Positions 19,593 to 29,012 of a DNA stretch of 64,000 nt are shown here, one piece after another; within the stretch, counting starts at the first letter, position 1, and each line of letters starts with the position of its first letter. Under the pieces are notes generated by a model. It did not search any database and had not been told where the DNA came from. It was given only the letters and a program-made list of their open reading frames with translations. A program made the translations under genes and the position numbers. This DNA is from Tautonia marina (lineage in GTDB: Bacteria; Planctomycetota; Planctomycetia; Isosphaerales; Isosphaeraceae): assembly GCF_009177065.1 (NCBI RefSeq), contig NZ_WEZF01000015.1:124001-188000 (forward strand). Direction: 5' to 3'.

Positions 19593-19649
19593 GCTCCGGA
19601 CACCATGTTTTGCCGGAGCGGTCCCCGCGTGCCTGGCGGGTCCCGCTCC
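19593..19649. repeat. Two mutually exclusive hairpins after glgX
   Basis: GCTCCGG (19593-19599) can pair with CCGGAGC (19613-19619). The alternative is GGAGCGG (19615-19621) pairing with CCGCTCC (19643-19649), with an inner CCCGC/GCGGG stem (19624-19628 with 19636-19640). Both use bases 19615-19619, so only one can form at a time. The second hairpin shares the CCCCGCGTG..GGCGGG core with the palindrome at 6858-6890 and may belong to the same repeat family. Confidence 0.45.
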
Positions 19650-20010
19650 TCCCCGTTCGTCTCCCCGGTCCCGTACGGGGGAGAGGAATCCCTCGATTTT
19701 GGTTGCACGCGGTCATCATTCCGGGCCGACGTCCTGCCCCAGGTCCTCGGGCGCAGAGACTGCGAGAACCTGGGGCCGAACCACGGCCCCGAGTTGGCCG
19801 AGATGGACCCTTTGCAACCGTTCGAGGGTATCCCGCCTCCCGAATCCATGTCGGTGCCCCTGCCTGATTTGTGGTGAGTGCCTGGCCGCAGGCCGGCTGG
19901 GGGGACTCTCCGTGAGGACTCACCGTACCTTGCTCGGGGGACGCGTCAGGGGAGTGCGGCAATTACTCAGCGAGCGATGCGTGAAGCGACAGGATTCTTT
20001 TCGTAATCAC

Positions 20011-20039
20011 TTGACACTCGATATCTGATCGCTTATCCC
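20011..20039 (+). promoter_or_regulatory. Candidate sigma-70-type promoter upstream of DUF1559 gene
   Basis: TTGACA at 20011-20016 is followed after 17 bp by TATCCC at 20034-20039. The -35 is a perfect consensus match and the -10 matches in its first three bases. It lies about 255 bp upstream of the DUF1559 start, in the only clearly AT-richer part of the spacer. Proposed from sequence only. Confidence 0.35.
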
Positions 20040-20294
20040 GGATGAGGGGTAGAGTCTCGAAATCAGGAAATGCAATTCCCAAATCCTGATACGGGACGGG
20101 CCGACGAGTGGCCAACGCAATCGCGGATGGGGTTTCCCATGGCCTGGAGGAGAATCGCGTGAACGGCGGCGCCTCGGCCCTCTCAGGGAGGGGGCATCAG
20201 GGTCGTTGCGTTTTTCCTCCGACTTGTTGGTGCTTCTGGTGAAGCAGGGCCCTTCTTTTTCTCATCCTGCTGTTCTCTTGGAGGCACGTTCGTT

Positions 20295-21392
20295 ATGAGA
20301 GCAAAAGCTCGCGGTTTCACGCTGATCGAATTGCTGGTTGTGATCGCCATCATCGGTGTCCTGATCGCCTTGCTGCTGCCGGCCGTGCAGGCGGCTCGCG
20401 AGGCCGCTCGTCGGGCGCAGTGCACGAACAACCTGAAGCAGATGGGTCTGTCGATCCACAATTATCATTCGGTGAACAACTCAATGCCGCCGCTGTTCGG
20501 CAACTTCGGGACTGCCCCGAATGGCCCGAGCGAGCCGGGCGGCCCCTGGCCGCTGGGCTGGGCCGTGGCGATTCTGCCCTTCATGGAGCAGCAGGCGCTG
20601 TTCAATGCGGCCAACCACTCCTTCGGCGCCTTCGGCGTGGCGAACGTCGGGACGCTGTCGGCTGTTCGCGTCGACACGTACGTCTGCCCGTCGGAGAGCC
20701 TTCGGAACGGCCCCTGGATCGCGAATACCTTTATGAGCTACCACGCCAACATCGGCGGCCCCTCCGCGATGTCGGCCTGGGCCGGCGCGGTCGTGCCGTT
20801 CCGCAGCAATCCGGGGGATTTTCCCGGCTACACCAACGCCGTGCAGACGGCGAACCTGAGCGTCTTCGGGTTCGAGGGGGTCACCGACGGCACCAGCAAC
20901 ACCGCGGCCTTCAGTGAGAAGCTGATCGGCCTGGCCGGATACGTCGGTGGTGCCGTGCCGGGCTCGGCCAACGCCAAGCGGGTGTCGTACCAGACCAGCG
21001 TGAGCCAGGGCTGGGACGCGACCGACGGCGTTGCGCAAGCCCAGGCGTTCTTCAACGCGTGCCGGAGCATTCCGTCAACGACGGCCCCCACCAACCCGAC
21101 CCAGTGGTCCGGGGCGACCTGGGCCGGCAGCCACGCCGGGACGTTGCACTTCAACGCCTACAACCACGTGATGCCGCCGAACGGCCTGTCGTGCGTCGCC
21201 TCCAACTCGTGGGGAGGCCCTCCCGGCGGGTTCAACGACGCGATCACGGCCACGAGCAACCACTCCGGCGGGGTCAACGTCTGCATGATGGACGGCTCGG
21301 TCCGGTTCGTGAAGGACACCGTCAGCACGCCGGTCTGGTGGGCCATCGGCACCCGGAACCAGGGCGAGATCATCAGCTCCGACCAGTTCTGA
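20295..21392 (+). CDS. DUF1559 pseudopilin-like exported protein
   Basis: A 365-residue protein with a type IV pilin-like N-terminus: [24 protein letters not shown], i.e. a prepilin peptidase site (G/FTLIE) and a hydrophobic helix, followed by the family signature [16 protein letters not shown]. The globular DUF1559 part ends with the conserved H-(X)n-DG motif ([19 protein letters not shown]) and [14 protein letters not shown]. The family is strongly expanded in planctomycetes and is thought to form secreted pseudopilin or surface structures; exact function is unknown. ATG 20295 is preceded by GGAGG. A small lipoprotein gene follows 128 bp downstream. Confidence 0.93.
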   Translation: MRAKARGFTLIELLVVIAIIGVLIALLLPAVQAAREAARRAQCTNNLKQMGLSIHNYHSVNNSMPPLFGNFGTAPNGPSEPGGPWPLGWAVAILPFMEQQALFNAANHSFGAFGVANVGTLSAVRVDTYVCPSESLRNGPWIANTFMSYHANIGGPSAMSAWAGAVVPFRSNPGDFPGYTNAVQTANLSVFGFEGVTDGTSNTAAFSEKLIGLAGYVGGAVPGSANAKRVSYQTSVSQGWDATDGVAQAQAFFNACRSIPSTTAPTNPTQWSGATWAGSHAGTLHFNAYNHVMPPNGLSCVASNSWGGPPGGFNDAITATSNHSGGVNVCMMDGSVRFVKDTVSTPVWWAIGTRNQGEIISSDQF

Positions 21393-21435
21393 GCTGAGCG
21401 GCCTCCGGCGCCGCAAGGCTCCGAGAGATCATCGT

Positions 21436-21468
21436 GCCGGGGTGCCCGGATGGACCGGGCACCCCGGC
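21436..21468 (+). terminator. 14-bp perfect hairpin after DUF1559 gene
   Basis: GCCGGGGTGCCCGG (21436-21449) and CCGGGCACCCCGGC (21455-21468) are perfectly complementary around the loop ATGGA, 44 bp after the DUF1559 stop and 53 bp before the next gene. There is no T-run, so it may attenuate or stabilise the upstream mRNA rather than be a classical intrinsic terminator. Confidence 0.6.
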
Positions 21469-21520
21469 GCTTCCGAACCCTGATCGCTTCACATCGTCAC
21501 AAAGATTGGGAGATCGTTGC

Positions 21521-21700
21521 ATGTTCCGTTTGCGCCACGTTTTCGCCGCCGCCTTTGTGGGAGCTTGCCTGGTTGGTTGCGGCCAAGATCAGCCGAACGA
21601 ACCCACCGCGGCTGAAGATATCGACGAAGAATTCATCCAGAACTCGGCGGAAATGATGCAGAAGGCCAACACCGGCATGGACCCCAAGGCCGCACGCTAA
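21521..21700 (+). CDS. Small lipoprotein next to DUF1559 gene
   Basis: A 59-residue precursor with a signal sequence (HVFAAAFVGACLVGC) ending in a canonical lipobox L-V-G-C. The lipidated mature peptide is about 40 residues long and acidic (AAEDIDEEFIQNSAEMMQK). No family was recognised, but very small lipoproteins beside DUF1559 genes are common in planctomycetes. It follows the DUF1559 gene in the same direction, beyond a strong hairpin, so expression may be uncoupled. A GGGAG motif 12 nt upstream is a usable ribosome site. Confidence 0.7.
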   Translation: MFRLRHVFAAAFVGACLVGCGQDQPNEPTAAEDIDEEFIQNSAEMMQKANTGMDPKAAR

Positions 21701-21791
21701 GGGTGGTCAGATCGGGGCCGGCCTTCGAAGGCCCCGGGTCGAGCCGCCTGGGAACCTGGAGCGCCGGCCCGCCTTGCGACGAGGTGCGTTG

Positions 21792-24700
21792 ATGAGCGGA
21801 CGGTTCGTCCAACTCTTCTGGCTCGTCTTGCTGGGCGTGCTGGCCTTCGGAGTTTTCTGGCACATCTCGGAATGGCGGCATGCCCGGGGCCTTCAGCGCG
21901 TCCGGGAACAGATGGCCGTCTACCGCTTCGCCGAGGCTCGGGAGTGGCTTGCCGACCTGCCTTCCTGGCGATCGGGGAGGCCCGAGGAGGCATACCGGCT
22001 GGGCGTCTGCGAGCACGCGGGGGGTGACATTCCCGCGGCGCTGGCGGCCTGGTCCCGTATTGAGCCCGACTCGGAATGGGGGATCCAGGCCGGCCTGGCA
22101 CGGGCCCGGACCCTTGTCGGCGACCTCGGCCGGTTCAGCGACGCTGAGGAAATCTTCGTCGAGCTGATGGACGCCCTGCCGTCGGGCCCCAGTCCGCAGC
22201 GCGACGAGGTGCGGGCCTCGCTCGCCGAACTCTGGTTCTGGCAAGGTCGCCGTGACGAGGTCAGCCGCCTGCTCGAGTCGACCTGGAAGGCCACCACCGA
22301 CCCGATCGGCGTGCTGCGGGACCGCTGGCGGGCCGAAACCGCGACGACCATGGTGGAGATGATCCGCGCCGACGTCGAGCAGGCGGCGCGCAAGGCCCCC
22401 GACGACGACCGGGTCTGGCTCGCCCAGGCCAGCCTGGCCTTCCAGGCTGCCCGTTACGACGAGGCCCGCCAGTGGCTCGACCGCTGCCTTGAGCGACGTC
22501 CCGAGGACCCGGCGGTCTGGATGGCCCGGCTGGCGCTGGCTCGCGAGATCGAGGACCTCGACGAGGTCCAACGCGCCATGGAGGCCCTGCCCGCCGACCG
22601 CCTGACAGCCGCCGAGCGGCTCTCGCTGTTCGCCTGGCTGGCCCGTCGCCGGGGCGACACCGCCGCCGAGCAGGACGCCCTGGAGCGGCTGCTCACCCTC
22701 CCCCCAGCCGACCCGAGGACGCTCGATCGCCTGGCAACGCTCGCCTCGGAGGCCGGCGACCTGGACGCCGCCGCCGAGTATCGCCGCCGCAAGGCCGAGC
22801 TCGACGTGGCCAAGGACCGCTACCGCTTCCTGATGGACGAAGAGATCGTCCCGGATCGCTACACCGAACTGGCCGAACTGGCCGATCTCCTCGGCCGCCG
22901 GTTCGAGGCCATCGCCTGGTGGACGCTCCGTTTCTCCTCCATGCCGACCGACGACACAGCCCGGGCCGCCCTGAACCGGCTCCGGGCGCTCCCCGAGCCC
23001 GACCCGCCCGCCCCCGGCGTGACGCTTGCCGCGGCCCTGGCCGAGGATCAATCCCTGTCCGATGCGCCGGCAATCGCTTCCCAGGCTGCTCGGCCCGGCG
23101 AACCCGTCGTGCCGTCGTTCCAGGACATCGCCGCCGAGTCCGGGCTGACGTTCGTCTTCGACAACGGCCGCTCGCCCGAGCGCCAGATGCCCGAGACGAC
23201 CGCCGGCGGTATCGGCTTGCTCGACTACGACGGCGACGGCTGGATGGATGTCTATGTCGTGCAAGGTGGCCCCTTCCCGCCGGACCCGACACGCCCCTCG
23301 GAGGAGAGCGACCGGCTGTTCCGCAATCGCGGCGACGGCACGTTCGAGGATGTCTCCGAGGCCTCCGGCATCACCCAATTGACCCCCGACTATGGGCACG
23401 GGGTGACCGTCGGCGACATCGACAACGACGGCCACCCTGACCTGTTCCTGACCCGCTGGCGTGCGTATCAGTTGCTGCGGAACAAGGGCGACGGCACGTT
23501 CGAGGATGTCACCGCCGCCTGGGGCCTGGACGGCGACCGCGATTGGCCCACCTCGGCCGCCTTCGCCGACCTGGACAACGACGGCCGCCTCGACCTCTAC
23601 GTCTGCCATTACCTGGTGTGGGACGTCGAGGACCCGAAGCTGTGCCGGCGGGTGACGGTCTCCGATGCCTCGGAGCTGAGCGACCCGGACCAGTTGTACA
23701 ACTACTGCTCGCCCCGGCTCTTCCCTGCCCTGCAAGACCACGTGTTTCGCAACGATGGCGAGCGATTTGTCGACGTGACCGAGCAGGCCGGCATCGTCGA
23801 TCCCGAGGGCCGCGGTCTGGGAGTGGTCGCCGCCGATGTCGACGGCGACGGCCTGGTCGATCTGTACGTGGCCAACGACACCACCGCCGATTACCTCTGG
23901 CGCAACCTCGGCGATTTCCGGTTCGAGGACGTGGCCTTCGCCAGCGGCGTCGCCTGCAACGCCGACGGCGCCTTCCAGGCCGGCATGGGGACCGCGTGCG
24001 GCGATGTCGACGGCGACGGCCTTCCCGATTTGCTGGTCACGAACTTCTACGGCGAGGGCACGACCTTCTTCAAGAACCTCGGCGGCGGCATGTTCGGCGA
24101 CACCAGCGCGTCGATCGGCCTGACGGCCGCGAGCCGCTACCTGCTCGGGTTCGGGATCGCCCTGCTCGACGCCAACAACGACGGCGCCATCGACATCGCC
24201 ACGGCCAACGGCCACGTCAACGACGACCGGCCCGACTATCCGTACGACATGCCCGCCACGCTCTTGCTCGGCAATGCCCAGGGACGTTTGGTCGACGTGA
24301 CGCAGGAGGTTGGTCCGTCCTGGGCCAAGCCCCGCGTCTCCCGGGGCCTTGCCGCTGGCGACCTCGACAATGATGGCCGGGTTGACGCCGTGCTGCTCCC
24401 CCAGATGAGCCCGATGGCCTACCTGCACAATCGCACTGAGGCCGGCGGCCACTTCGTGACCTTCCAGCTCGTCGGCACGCAATCGAACCGCGACGGCATC
24501 GGGGCGGTCGTCACCGTCGAGGCGGGAGGGAAGCGCCAGCGGGCCTGGCGCGTGGGGGGCGGCAGCTTCCAGTCATCCTCTGACCCTCGGCTCCGCTTCG
24601 GTCTGGGCGAGTGGACGCAACTGGAGCGCGTCGAAGTCCGCTGGCCTTCGGGCCAGATTGATCGGTTTACATCCGTGGCCGCTGACCAGGCCTATCAGCT

Positions 24701-24815
24701 CCGCGAAGGAGCAGCCGAACTGACCCCCCTCGATGCGGGATGGTCCCAGCACAACGAACCCATGACAGGGACCGGAACCGGGATTGACCATGACCATGAC
24801 AACGCCGCCGAATGA
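21792..24815 (+). CDS. CRTAC1-like protein: TPR region plus FG-GAP/VCBS propeller and ASPIC/UnbV domain
   Basis: A 1007-residue protein. An N-terminal membrane anchor (FVQLFWLVLLGVLAFGVFW) is followed by about 400 residues of TPR-like helical repeats (e.g. WLAQASLAFQAARYDEARQWLDRCL). Next comes a seven-bladed-propeller-like region with Ca2+-binding DxDxDG-type repeats: DYDGDGWMDVY, DIDNDGHPDLF, DLDNDGRLDLY, DVDGDGLVDLY, DVDGDGLPDLL and DLDNDGRVDAV. The C-terminus has an ASPIC/UnbV domain (GIGAVVTVEAGGKRQRAW..RFGLGEW..VEVRWPSGQID). It is probably anchored and faces outward; a binding or scaffold role is likely. ATG 21792 has GAGG 7 nt upstream. Its 3' end overlaps the next gene by 26 bp. Confidence 0.9.
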   Translation: MSGRFVQLFWLVLLGVLAFGVFWHISEWRHARGLQRVREQMAVYRFAEAREWLADLPSWRSGRPEEAYRLGVCEHAGGDIPAALAAWSRIEPDSEWGIQAGLARARTLVGDLGRFSDAEEIFVELMDALPSGPSPQRDEVRASLAELWFWQGRRDEVSRLLESTWKATTDPIGVLRDRWRAETATTMVEMIRADVEQAARKAPDDDRVWLAQASLAFQAARYDEARQWLDRCLERRPEDPAVWMARLALAREIEDLDEVQRAMEALPADRLTAAERLSLFAWLARRRGDTAAEQDALERLLTLPPADPRTLDRLATLASEAGDLDAAAEYRRRKAELDVAKDRYRFLMDEEIVPDRYTELAELADLLGRRFEAIAWWTLRFSSMPTDDTARAALNRLRALPEPDPPAPGVTLAAALAEDQSLSDAPAIASQAARPGEPVVPSFQDIAAESGLTFVFDNGRSPERQMPETTAGGIGLLDYDGDGWMDVYVVQGGPFPPDPTRPSEESDRLFRNRGDGTFEDVSEASGITQLTPDYGHGVTVGDIDNDGHPDLFLTRWRAYQLLRNKGDGTFEDVTAAWGLDGDRDWPTSAAFADLDNDGRLDLYVCHYLVWDVEDPKLCRRVTVSDASELSDPDQLYNYCSPRLFPALQDHVFRNDGERFVDVTEQAGIVDPEGRGLGVVAADVDGDGLVDLYVANDTTADYLWRNLGDFRFEDVAFASGVACNADGAFQAGMGTACGDVDGDGLPDLLVTNFYGEGTTFFKNLGGGMFGDTSASIGLTAASRYLLGFGIALLDANNDGAIDIATANGHVNDDRPDYPYDMPATLLLGNAQGRLVDVTQEVGPSWAKPRVSRGLAAGDLDNDGRVDAVLLPQMSPMAYLHNRTEAGGHFVTFQLVGTQSNRDGIGAVVTVEAGGKRQRAWRVGGGSFQSSSDPRLRFGLGEWTQLERVEVRWPSGQIDRFTSVAADQAYQLREGAAELTPLDAGWSQHNEPMTGTGTGIDHDHDNAAE

Positions 24816-25608
24816 TCCGCACTCCCCCACCCCTTCCGAGACTCCTGGCTCCGGTGCGCCCCCGTCGGCGCCGGATTCCGGGGACCGTCGCGCCGGAGGC
24901 GGCCCCGCCCTCCTGCCGCTCTGGGCGTTGCTCGCCGCCCTGGCCGCCGGGGCCGCGTCCTGGGCGCTGGGCGAGACGAAGCTCGTCCAGGTCCCGGCCA
25001 GGGAGGTCCCCATGGAGACGATGGGGGTCGAGCATATGGGGACGACGGCCCAGACCGAACAGCGGGCCGTGCTTGAGACCGCGATGCGTGCCTACGGCGT
25101 GACCGGCGCCCTGCTCGGCCTGATGCTCGGGCTGGCCGGGGGCCTTGCCCGCGCGTCTCGCCACGATGTCCTGCGGTCGGCGATCGTCGGCCTGGTCGTC
25201 GGAGCCGTGGCAGGAGCCCTGGCCTCGCTGGCCGCGGTCCCTGCCTTCTTTCATTTCCGAGATTCCATCACGATCGATGATTTGCTGCTTTCCTGGATGA
25301 TGCATGGCCTGATCTGGGGTGCCATCGGCAGCGCCGGCGGGTTGGCACTGGCGATCGGCTCGGGAGGAGGGGGGCCTCGGATCGCCCGGGGCGTGGCGGG
25401 CGGGCTGATGGGCGCGTTGATTGGTGCCCTCATCCTGGAATTTGTCGGCGCCGTTTTGTTCGCGAATGATGAGACGGGCGAACCCCTGGCGGCAAGTGCG
25501 CAAGCACGCCTGATGCTGCTGCTTTTCGGTGTGAGCATCACCGCGCTGGTTGCGGCCGTAAGAATCCAGGCCACCGGAGCAGCAACGCGGAAGCCAGCAG
25601 CCCACTGA
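24790..25608 (+). CDS. Polytopic membrane protein of unknown function
   Basis: A 272-residue protein with a Pro/Ser-rich cytosolic N-terminus (residues 1-40) and about six hydrophobic segments, e.g. LLPLWALLAALAAGAASWAL, GALLGLMLGLAGGLA, SAIVGLVVGAVAGALASLAA, LIWGAIGSAGGLALAIG, GGLMGALIGALILEFVGAVLF and LMLLLFGVSITALVAAV. Glycine-rich helices suggest tight packing. No family was recognised. ATGs at 24790 and 24796 both lie within the end of the CRTAC1-like gene, so the two are probably translationally coupled and act in the same process. Confidence 0.75.
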   Translation: MTMTTPPNDPHSPTPSETPGSGAPPSAPDSGDRRAGGGPALLPLWALLAALAAGAASWALGETKLVQVPAREVPMETMGVEHMGTTAQTEQRAVLETAMRAYGVTGALLGLMLGLAGGLARASRHDVLRSAIVGLVVGAVAGALASLAAVPAFFHFRDSITIDDLLLSWMMHGLIWGAIGSAGGLALAIGSGGGGPRIARGVAGGLMGALIGALILEFVGAVLFANDETGEPLAASAQARLMLLLFGVSITALVAAVRIQATGAATRKPAAH

Positions 25609-25901
25609 ATCGGCCCAGGATCCTGTTCATGAGTGCATCGACTGCCACTGGGAACGGCCCAGGACCAGACGACAGTGCGAGGCACACCGAGGCAGATTCC
25701 GCGTGCATTCGCCCGCCAGGCGCCTCCCTCCGCCCGCAGCCGACCGGATGCGGGCGGGATGAGCCTGTGAAGGGGCTGGCAATTCCCTGCGTGGATTGCA
25801 TGGACATCCCTCCTGGCTCCTGCTAAGGTGAAGTTCTGCCAAAGTTGAGCGATGGTTGAACAAGTTCGAGGCTCCATCGACTCAAGCAAGAGGGGTGATT
25901 T

Positions 25902-27299
25902 GTGTTGAGCTCGCATGATTCTGGACTGCGATTCCCTGCGCCTTGCTCGGGACCGAACCGACGAGAGGCGTTGCGTGCGGGGGCGTTGACGCTGGGGGGG
26001 CTGTCGCTCCCGGCATTGTTCCAGGCCCGATCGGCGTCGGCCACGGCGGCGGCATCGCCCGTGCGGACGACCTCGGGGCGGGCGAAGGCGTGCATCCTGG
26101 TCTTCGCCTGGGGAGGCCCAAGCCAGCTCGAGACGCTGGATCTGAAGCCCGACGCTCCCGACGAAATCCGGGGCGAGTTCCGACCGATCGCCACCTCGGT
26201 GCCGGGCATCCAGATCAGCGAGCACTTCCCGATGCTCGCCGAGCGGATGGACAAACTGGCGATCATCCGCTCGATGACGCACGACGACCCGGCGCACCTG
26301 TCGAGCGTGCATCACCAGCAGACCGGGCACCTGGCCCCCCGGCCGAAGTCGGACGCCGATGGCCCGTCGCCGGGCGACTGGCCGCATCTGGGATCGCTGG
26401 TCGCCCGGGTGCAGCCGAGGGCGGGGGCCTTGCCGGCGTCGGTCATCATGCCCTGGACGGTTGCGCATCCGGCGGCTCCGGGCGGCAAGGCCCCCGGCCA
26501 GCACGGCGGCTGGCTCGGCAAGGCATATGATCCGTTCCTCCTGCCCGGCGACCCGAATGCCGAGGGGTTCCGCGTCGAGGGGCTCGATCTGCCTGAGGGA
26601 CTGGCGCCGGATCGCGTTCGGTCGCGACGGGACCTGCTTTCGAGCATCGATCGAGGGGCCGTCGAGCCTCCCTCGTGGACCAAAACGCAGGCCAGGGCGT
26701 TCGACGCTCTGCTCTCGGCCGAGGCCCGGGGCGCCTTCCAGATCGACCGCGAAGACCCGATCACCCGAGACCGCTACGGCCGGCACATTCACGGCCAGTG
26801 CCTGTTGATGGCCCGTCGGCTGGTCGAGGCCGGTGTCCCCCTGGTGACGGTCAACTGGCACGACGACCGGCAAAACTACTGGGATACGCACGTCGACAAC
26901 TTCAACCACCTGAAGAACCGCCTGATGCCCCCGACCGATCGCGGCCTGTCGGCCCTGCTCGATGATCTGGCCGCGCGGGGGTTGCTCGACGAAACCCTGG
27001 TGGTCTGGGTCGGCGAGTTCGGCCGCAACCCCCGGATCACCCGGACCAACGCCGGCCGAGAGCACTGGCCCCGCTGCTATTCCGCCCTTTTGGCCGGTGG
27101 CGGCGTGAACGGCGGGATGGTGCACGGCTCGTCCGACCGCTGGGCCGCCTATCCCGCCTCCGACCCGGTCAGCCCCACCGACCTCGCCGCGACGATCCTC
27201 CATGCCCTCGGCATCGACCCGAGCACCGAGGTGATCGACCCCGTCGGCCGCCCCCTGGCCATCAATCGAGGAACTCCTGTGACGGACATCCTGGCATGA
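25902..27299 (+). CDS. DUF1501 protein, Tat-exported
   Basis: A 465-residue protein of the DUF1501 family, related to the alkaline phosphatase/sulfatase superfamily. The N-terminus NRREALRAGALTLGGLSLPALF is a twin-arginine signal. Then follow CILVFAWGGPSQLETLDLKPDAP, the SVHHQQTGH segment, and VVWVGEFGRNPRI with GREHWPRCYSALLAGGGVNGGMVHG, all family hallmarks. It probably folds in the cytosol and is exported folded; the catalytic activity is unknown. The GTG start at 25902 follows AGAGGGG. Unlike the second DUF1501 gene at 51.5 kb it has no PSD1 neighbour. Confidence 0.92.
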   Translation: MLSSHDSGLRFPAPCSGPNRREALRAGALTLGGLSLPALFQARSASATAAASPVRTTSGRAKACILVFAWGGPSQLETLDLKPDAPDEIRGEFRPIATSVPGIQISEHFPMLAERMDKLAIIRSMTHDDPAHLSSVHHQQTGHLAPRPKSDADGPSPGDWPHLGSLVARVQPRAGALPASVIMPWTVAHPAAPGGKAPGQHGGWLGKAYDPFLLPGDPNAEGFRVEGLDLPEGLAPDRVRSRRDLLSSIDRGAVEPPSWTKTQARAFDALLSAEARGAFQIDREDPITRDRYGRHIHGQCLLMARRLVEAGVPLVTVNWHDDRQNYWDTHVDNFNHLKNRLMPPTDRGLSALLDDLAARGLLDETLVVWVGEFGRNPRITRTNAGREHWPRCYSALLAGGGVNGGMVHGSSDRWAAYPASDPVSPTDLAATILHALGIDPSTEVIDPVGRPLAINRGTPVTDILA

Positions 27300-27454
27300 G
27301 ATGATTTGGTTGAGGCCGATTGCCGCCAGGTGTTGGGTTCTGGCATGGGGTTTGCCCTGGTTTGTTCCCTCGTAAGGCGATGCGATTCACTCGTGAGCGG
27401 GTGAAGCATCTTGAAACGAGGTACAAACTTCGATATCGACGAGGGCATTCTGCC

Positions 27455-27634
27455 ATGACTCTGCTCAAGTGGGCCCTGGTGGCGCTGGTTGTCGCCGTGA
27501 TCGCCGGAATTTTTGGCTTCACTGGGGTGGCCGAAGGGGCCGCGACTGTCGCTAAAGTTCTGGTAGGGATCTTCCTGGTTCTTGCATTGATTCTGGGAGT
27601 CCTGGGCGTCACGGTGTACAAAAAAGTGACCTGA
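27455..27634 (+). CDS. DUF1328 small membrane protein
   Basis: A 59-residue protein of the DUF1328/YtjA family, which is found in many bacteria. It has two transmembrane segments (LLKWALVALVVAVIAGIFGF and VAKVLVGIFLVLALILGVLG) joined by the family signature TGVAEGAATVAK. Function is unknown; homologues are often stress-related. ATG 27455 follows GAGGG. It lies between DUF1501 and DUF362 genes with gaps over 100 bp on each side, so it is probably a separate unit. Confidence 0.88.
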   Translation: MTLLKWALVALVVAVIAGIFGFTGVAEGAATVAKVLVGIFLVLALILGVLGVTVYKKVT

Positions 27635-27750
27635 CCTGAGCGGGCACCGGCCCGGCGAGTGATCGAATCGAACTGACGCGGGCCTGGATTCCGGCGCGAA
27701 CTGATGGGGCCGGAATCGAGGTCCGATTCACACCTGGGGGGTTCCCGACC

Positions 27751-28968
27751 ATGCGACCGCGACGACCTCGACCGTGCTCCAGAGGATCATCGGTGGCGAG
27801 CGGAGTGGACCGTCGGGCCTTCCTGGCGGCTTCGGCGGCGGGTGCAACCCTGATCGGCGGGAGTGCCGGTCCCATGGCGTCTGGGGCGTTGGCGTCGGGC
27901 CCTGGGCCGAAGATCTTGGCCGACGGGCACCGCTTCCCCGGGGCCTATCCAGGGCGGGTCGTGGAGGTGAAGAACCCGGCCGCGGTGATCGACGGCGAAC
28001 CGGTGCTCGACGCCGTTCGGGTGATGATGGCCAAAGGCATGACCGGCCTGACGGGCATTGAGGAGCCGGTGGAAGCCTGGCGGTCGATGTTCGAGCCGGG
28101 CGACGTGGTCGGCATCAAGGTCAACCCGGTGGGCCAGCCGCACGCGATCAGCAATCACGCGACAGTGCACGCGATCGTCGAAGGCTTGGAATCGGCCGGC
28201 ATCCCCCGGCGCGACATCGTGATCTTCGACCGCTACAAGGATCAGTTCATCCAGGCCGGCTACCTGGAGAACCTGCCCGACGGCTGCCAGTGGGACTGGG
28301 CCGTCGACTCGTACGACGAGGCGCAGCTCGACATCGCTCGATACGACCCGGACGTCTTCGCCACGCTCGACATCGTGCACGCCCAGCCCGGCATTCACGA
28401 TCCGAAGGATGATCGCACGCGACGATCGCATGTGTCCAAGGTTGTGTCGAGAAAAATCAACAAGCTGATTTGCATTCCGGTGCTGAAAGATCACGGCTCG
28501 GGGGGCGTGACGCTGGCGCTCAAGAACATGAGCCACGGCCTGGTGAACAACGTCTCCCGGAGCCACGGCACCCACGACACGAACACCTGTAACCTGTTCA
28601 TCCCGGCGATCTGCTCGTTGCCGGTGATTCAGGAAAAGAGTGTCTTGCAGATTCTGGACGGTTTGAACGCCGTCTATCACCGAGGTCCAGGCGCCGTCAA
28701 GCGTTACGTCTGGTCGTATGGTGCCCTGTTCTTCGCGACCGATCCGGTGGCGATGGACCGGGTCTGCTGGGAAATTGTCGACGCCAAGCGCGTGGCCGAG
28801 GGGATGCCCCCGGTCGCCGAGACGGGCCGGGCGGGTAAGGATCCGACCGGCACCGAGGCGTTCGACTATCGCCAGCCGCAGCACATTGCCGGGGCCGGCG
28901 CGCTGGGGCTGGGCGTTTTTGCACGGGACGCCATTGACCACCGTGCCTATAATCTCGTTGGATCATGA
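27751..28968 (+). CDS. DUF362 protein with Tat signal
   Basis: A 405-residue protein with a twin-arginine signal (VDRRAFLAASAAGATLIGG) and a DUF362 domain: MFEPGDVVGIKVNPVG, IPRRDIVIFDR, SRKINKLICIPVLKDHGSGGVTLALKNMSHGLV and FFATDPVAMDRVCWEIV. DUF362 proteins are poorly characterised, and some are linked to iron-sulfur proteins, but no Cys cluster is visible here. The start could be ATG 27751 or a GTG at 27793 that sits closer to the RR motif. It is followed after 44 bp by a small lipoprotein gene in the same direction. Confidence 0.88.
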   Translation: MRPRRPRPCSRGSSVASGVDRRAFLAASAAGATLIGGSAGPMASGALASGPGPKILADGHRFPGAYPGRVVEVKNPAAVIDGEPVLDAVRVMMAKGMTGLTGIEEPVEAWRSMFEPGDVVGIKVNPVGQPHAISNHATVHAIVEGLESAGIPRRDIVIFDRYKDQFIQAGYLENLPDGCQWDWAVDSYDEAQLDIARYDPDVFATLDIVHAQPGIHDPKDDRTRRSHVSKVVSRKINKLICIPVLKDHGSGGVTLALKNMSHGLVNNVSRSHGTHDTNTCNLFIPAICSLPVIQEKSVLQILDGLNAVYHRGPGAVKRYVWSYGALFFATDPVAMDRVCWEIVDAKRVAEGMPPVAETGRAGKDPTGTEAFDYRQPQHIAGAGALGLGVFARDAIDHRAYNLVGS

Positions 28969-29012
28969 GAAGAATCGACCATTTGGTTGCTTCTCAACTG
29001 GAGGAAGTGTTC

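Larger units (their letters stand above)
19581..20294. other. 714-bp region between glgX and a DUF1559 gene
   Basis: No plausible gene was found. The first 70 bp hold overlapping hairpins (see separate entry) that may end glgX transcription. The middle part (19650-19950) has no recognisable structure. A promoter-like pair lies near 20011-20039. The last 100 bp are relatively T-rich and lead into GGAGG just before the next start. Confidence 0.5.

Noticed and set aside
21633-24482. 949-codon minus-strand open frame
   Set aside because: It is antisense to the CRTAC1-like gene, whose DxDxDG repeats and ASPIC domain are unmistakable; the antisense translation has no recognisable domain.
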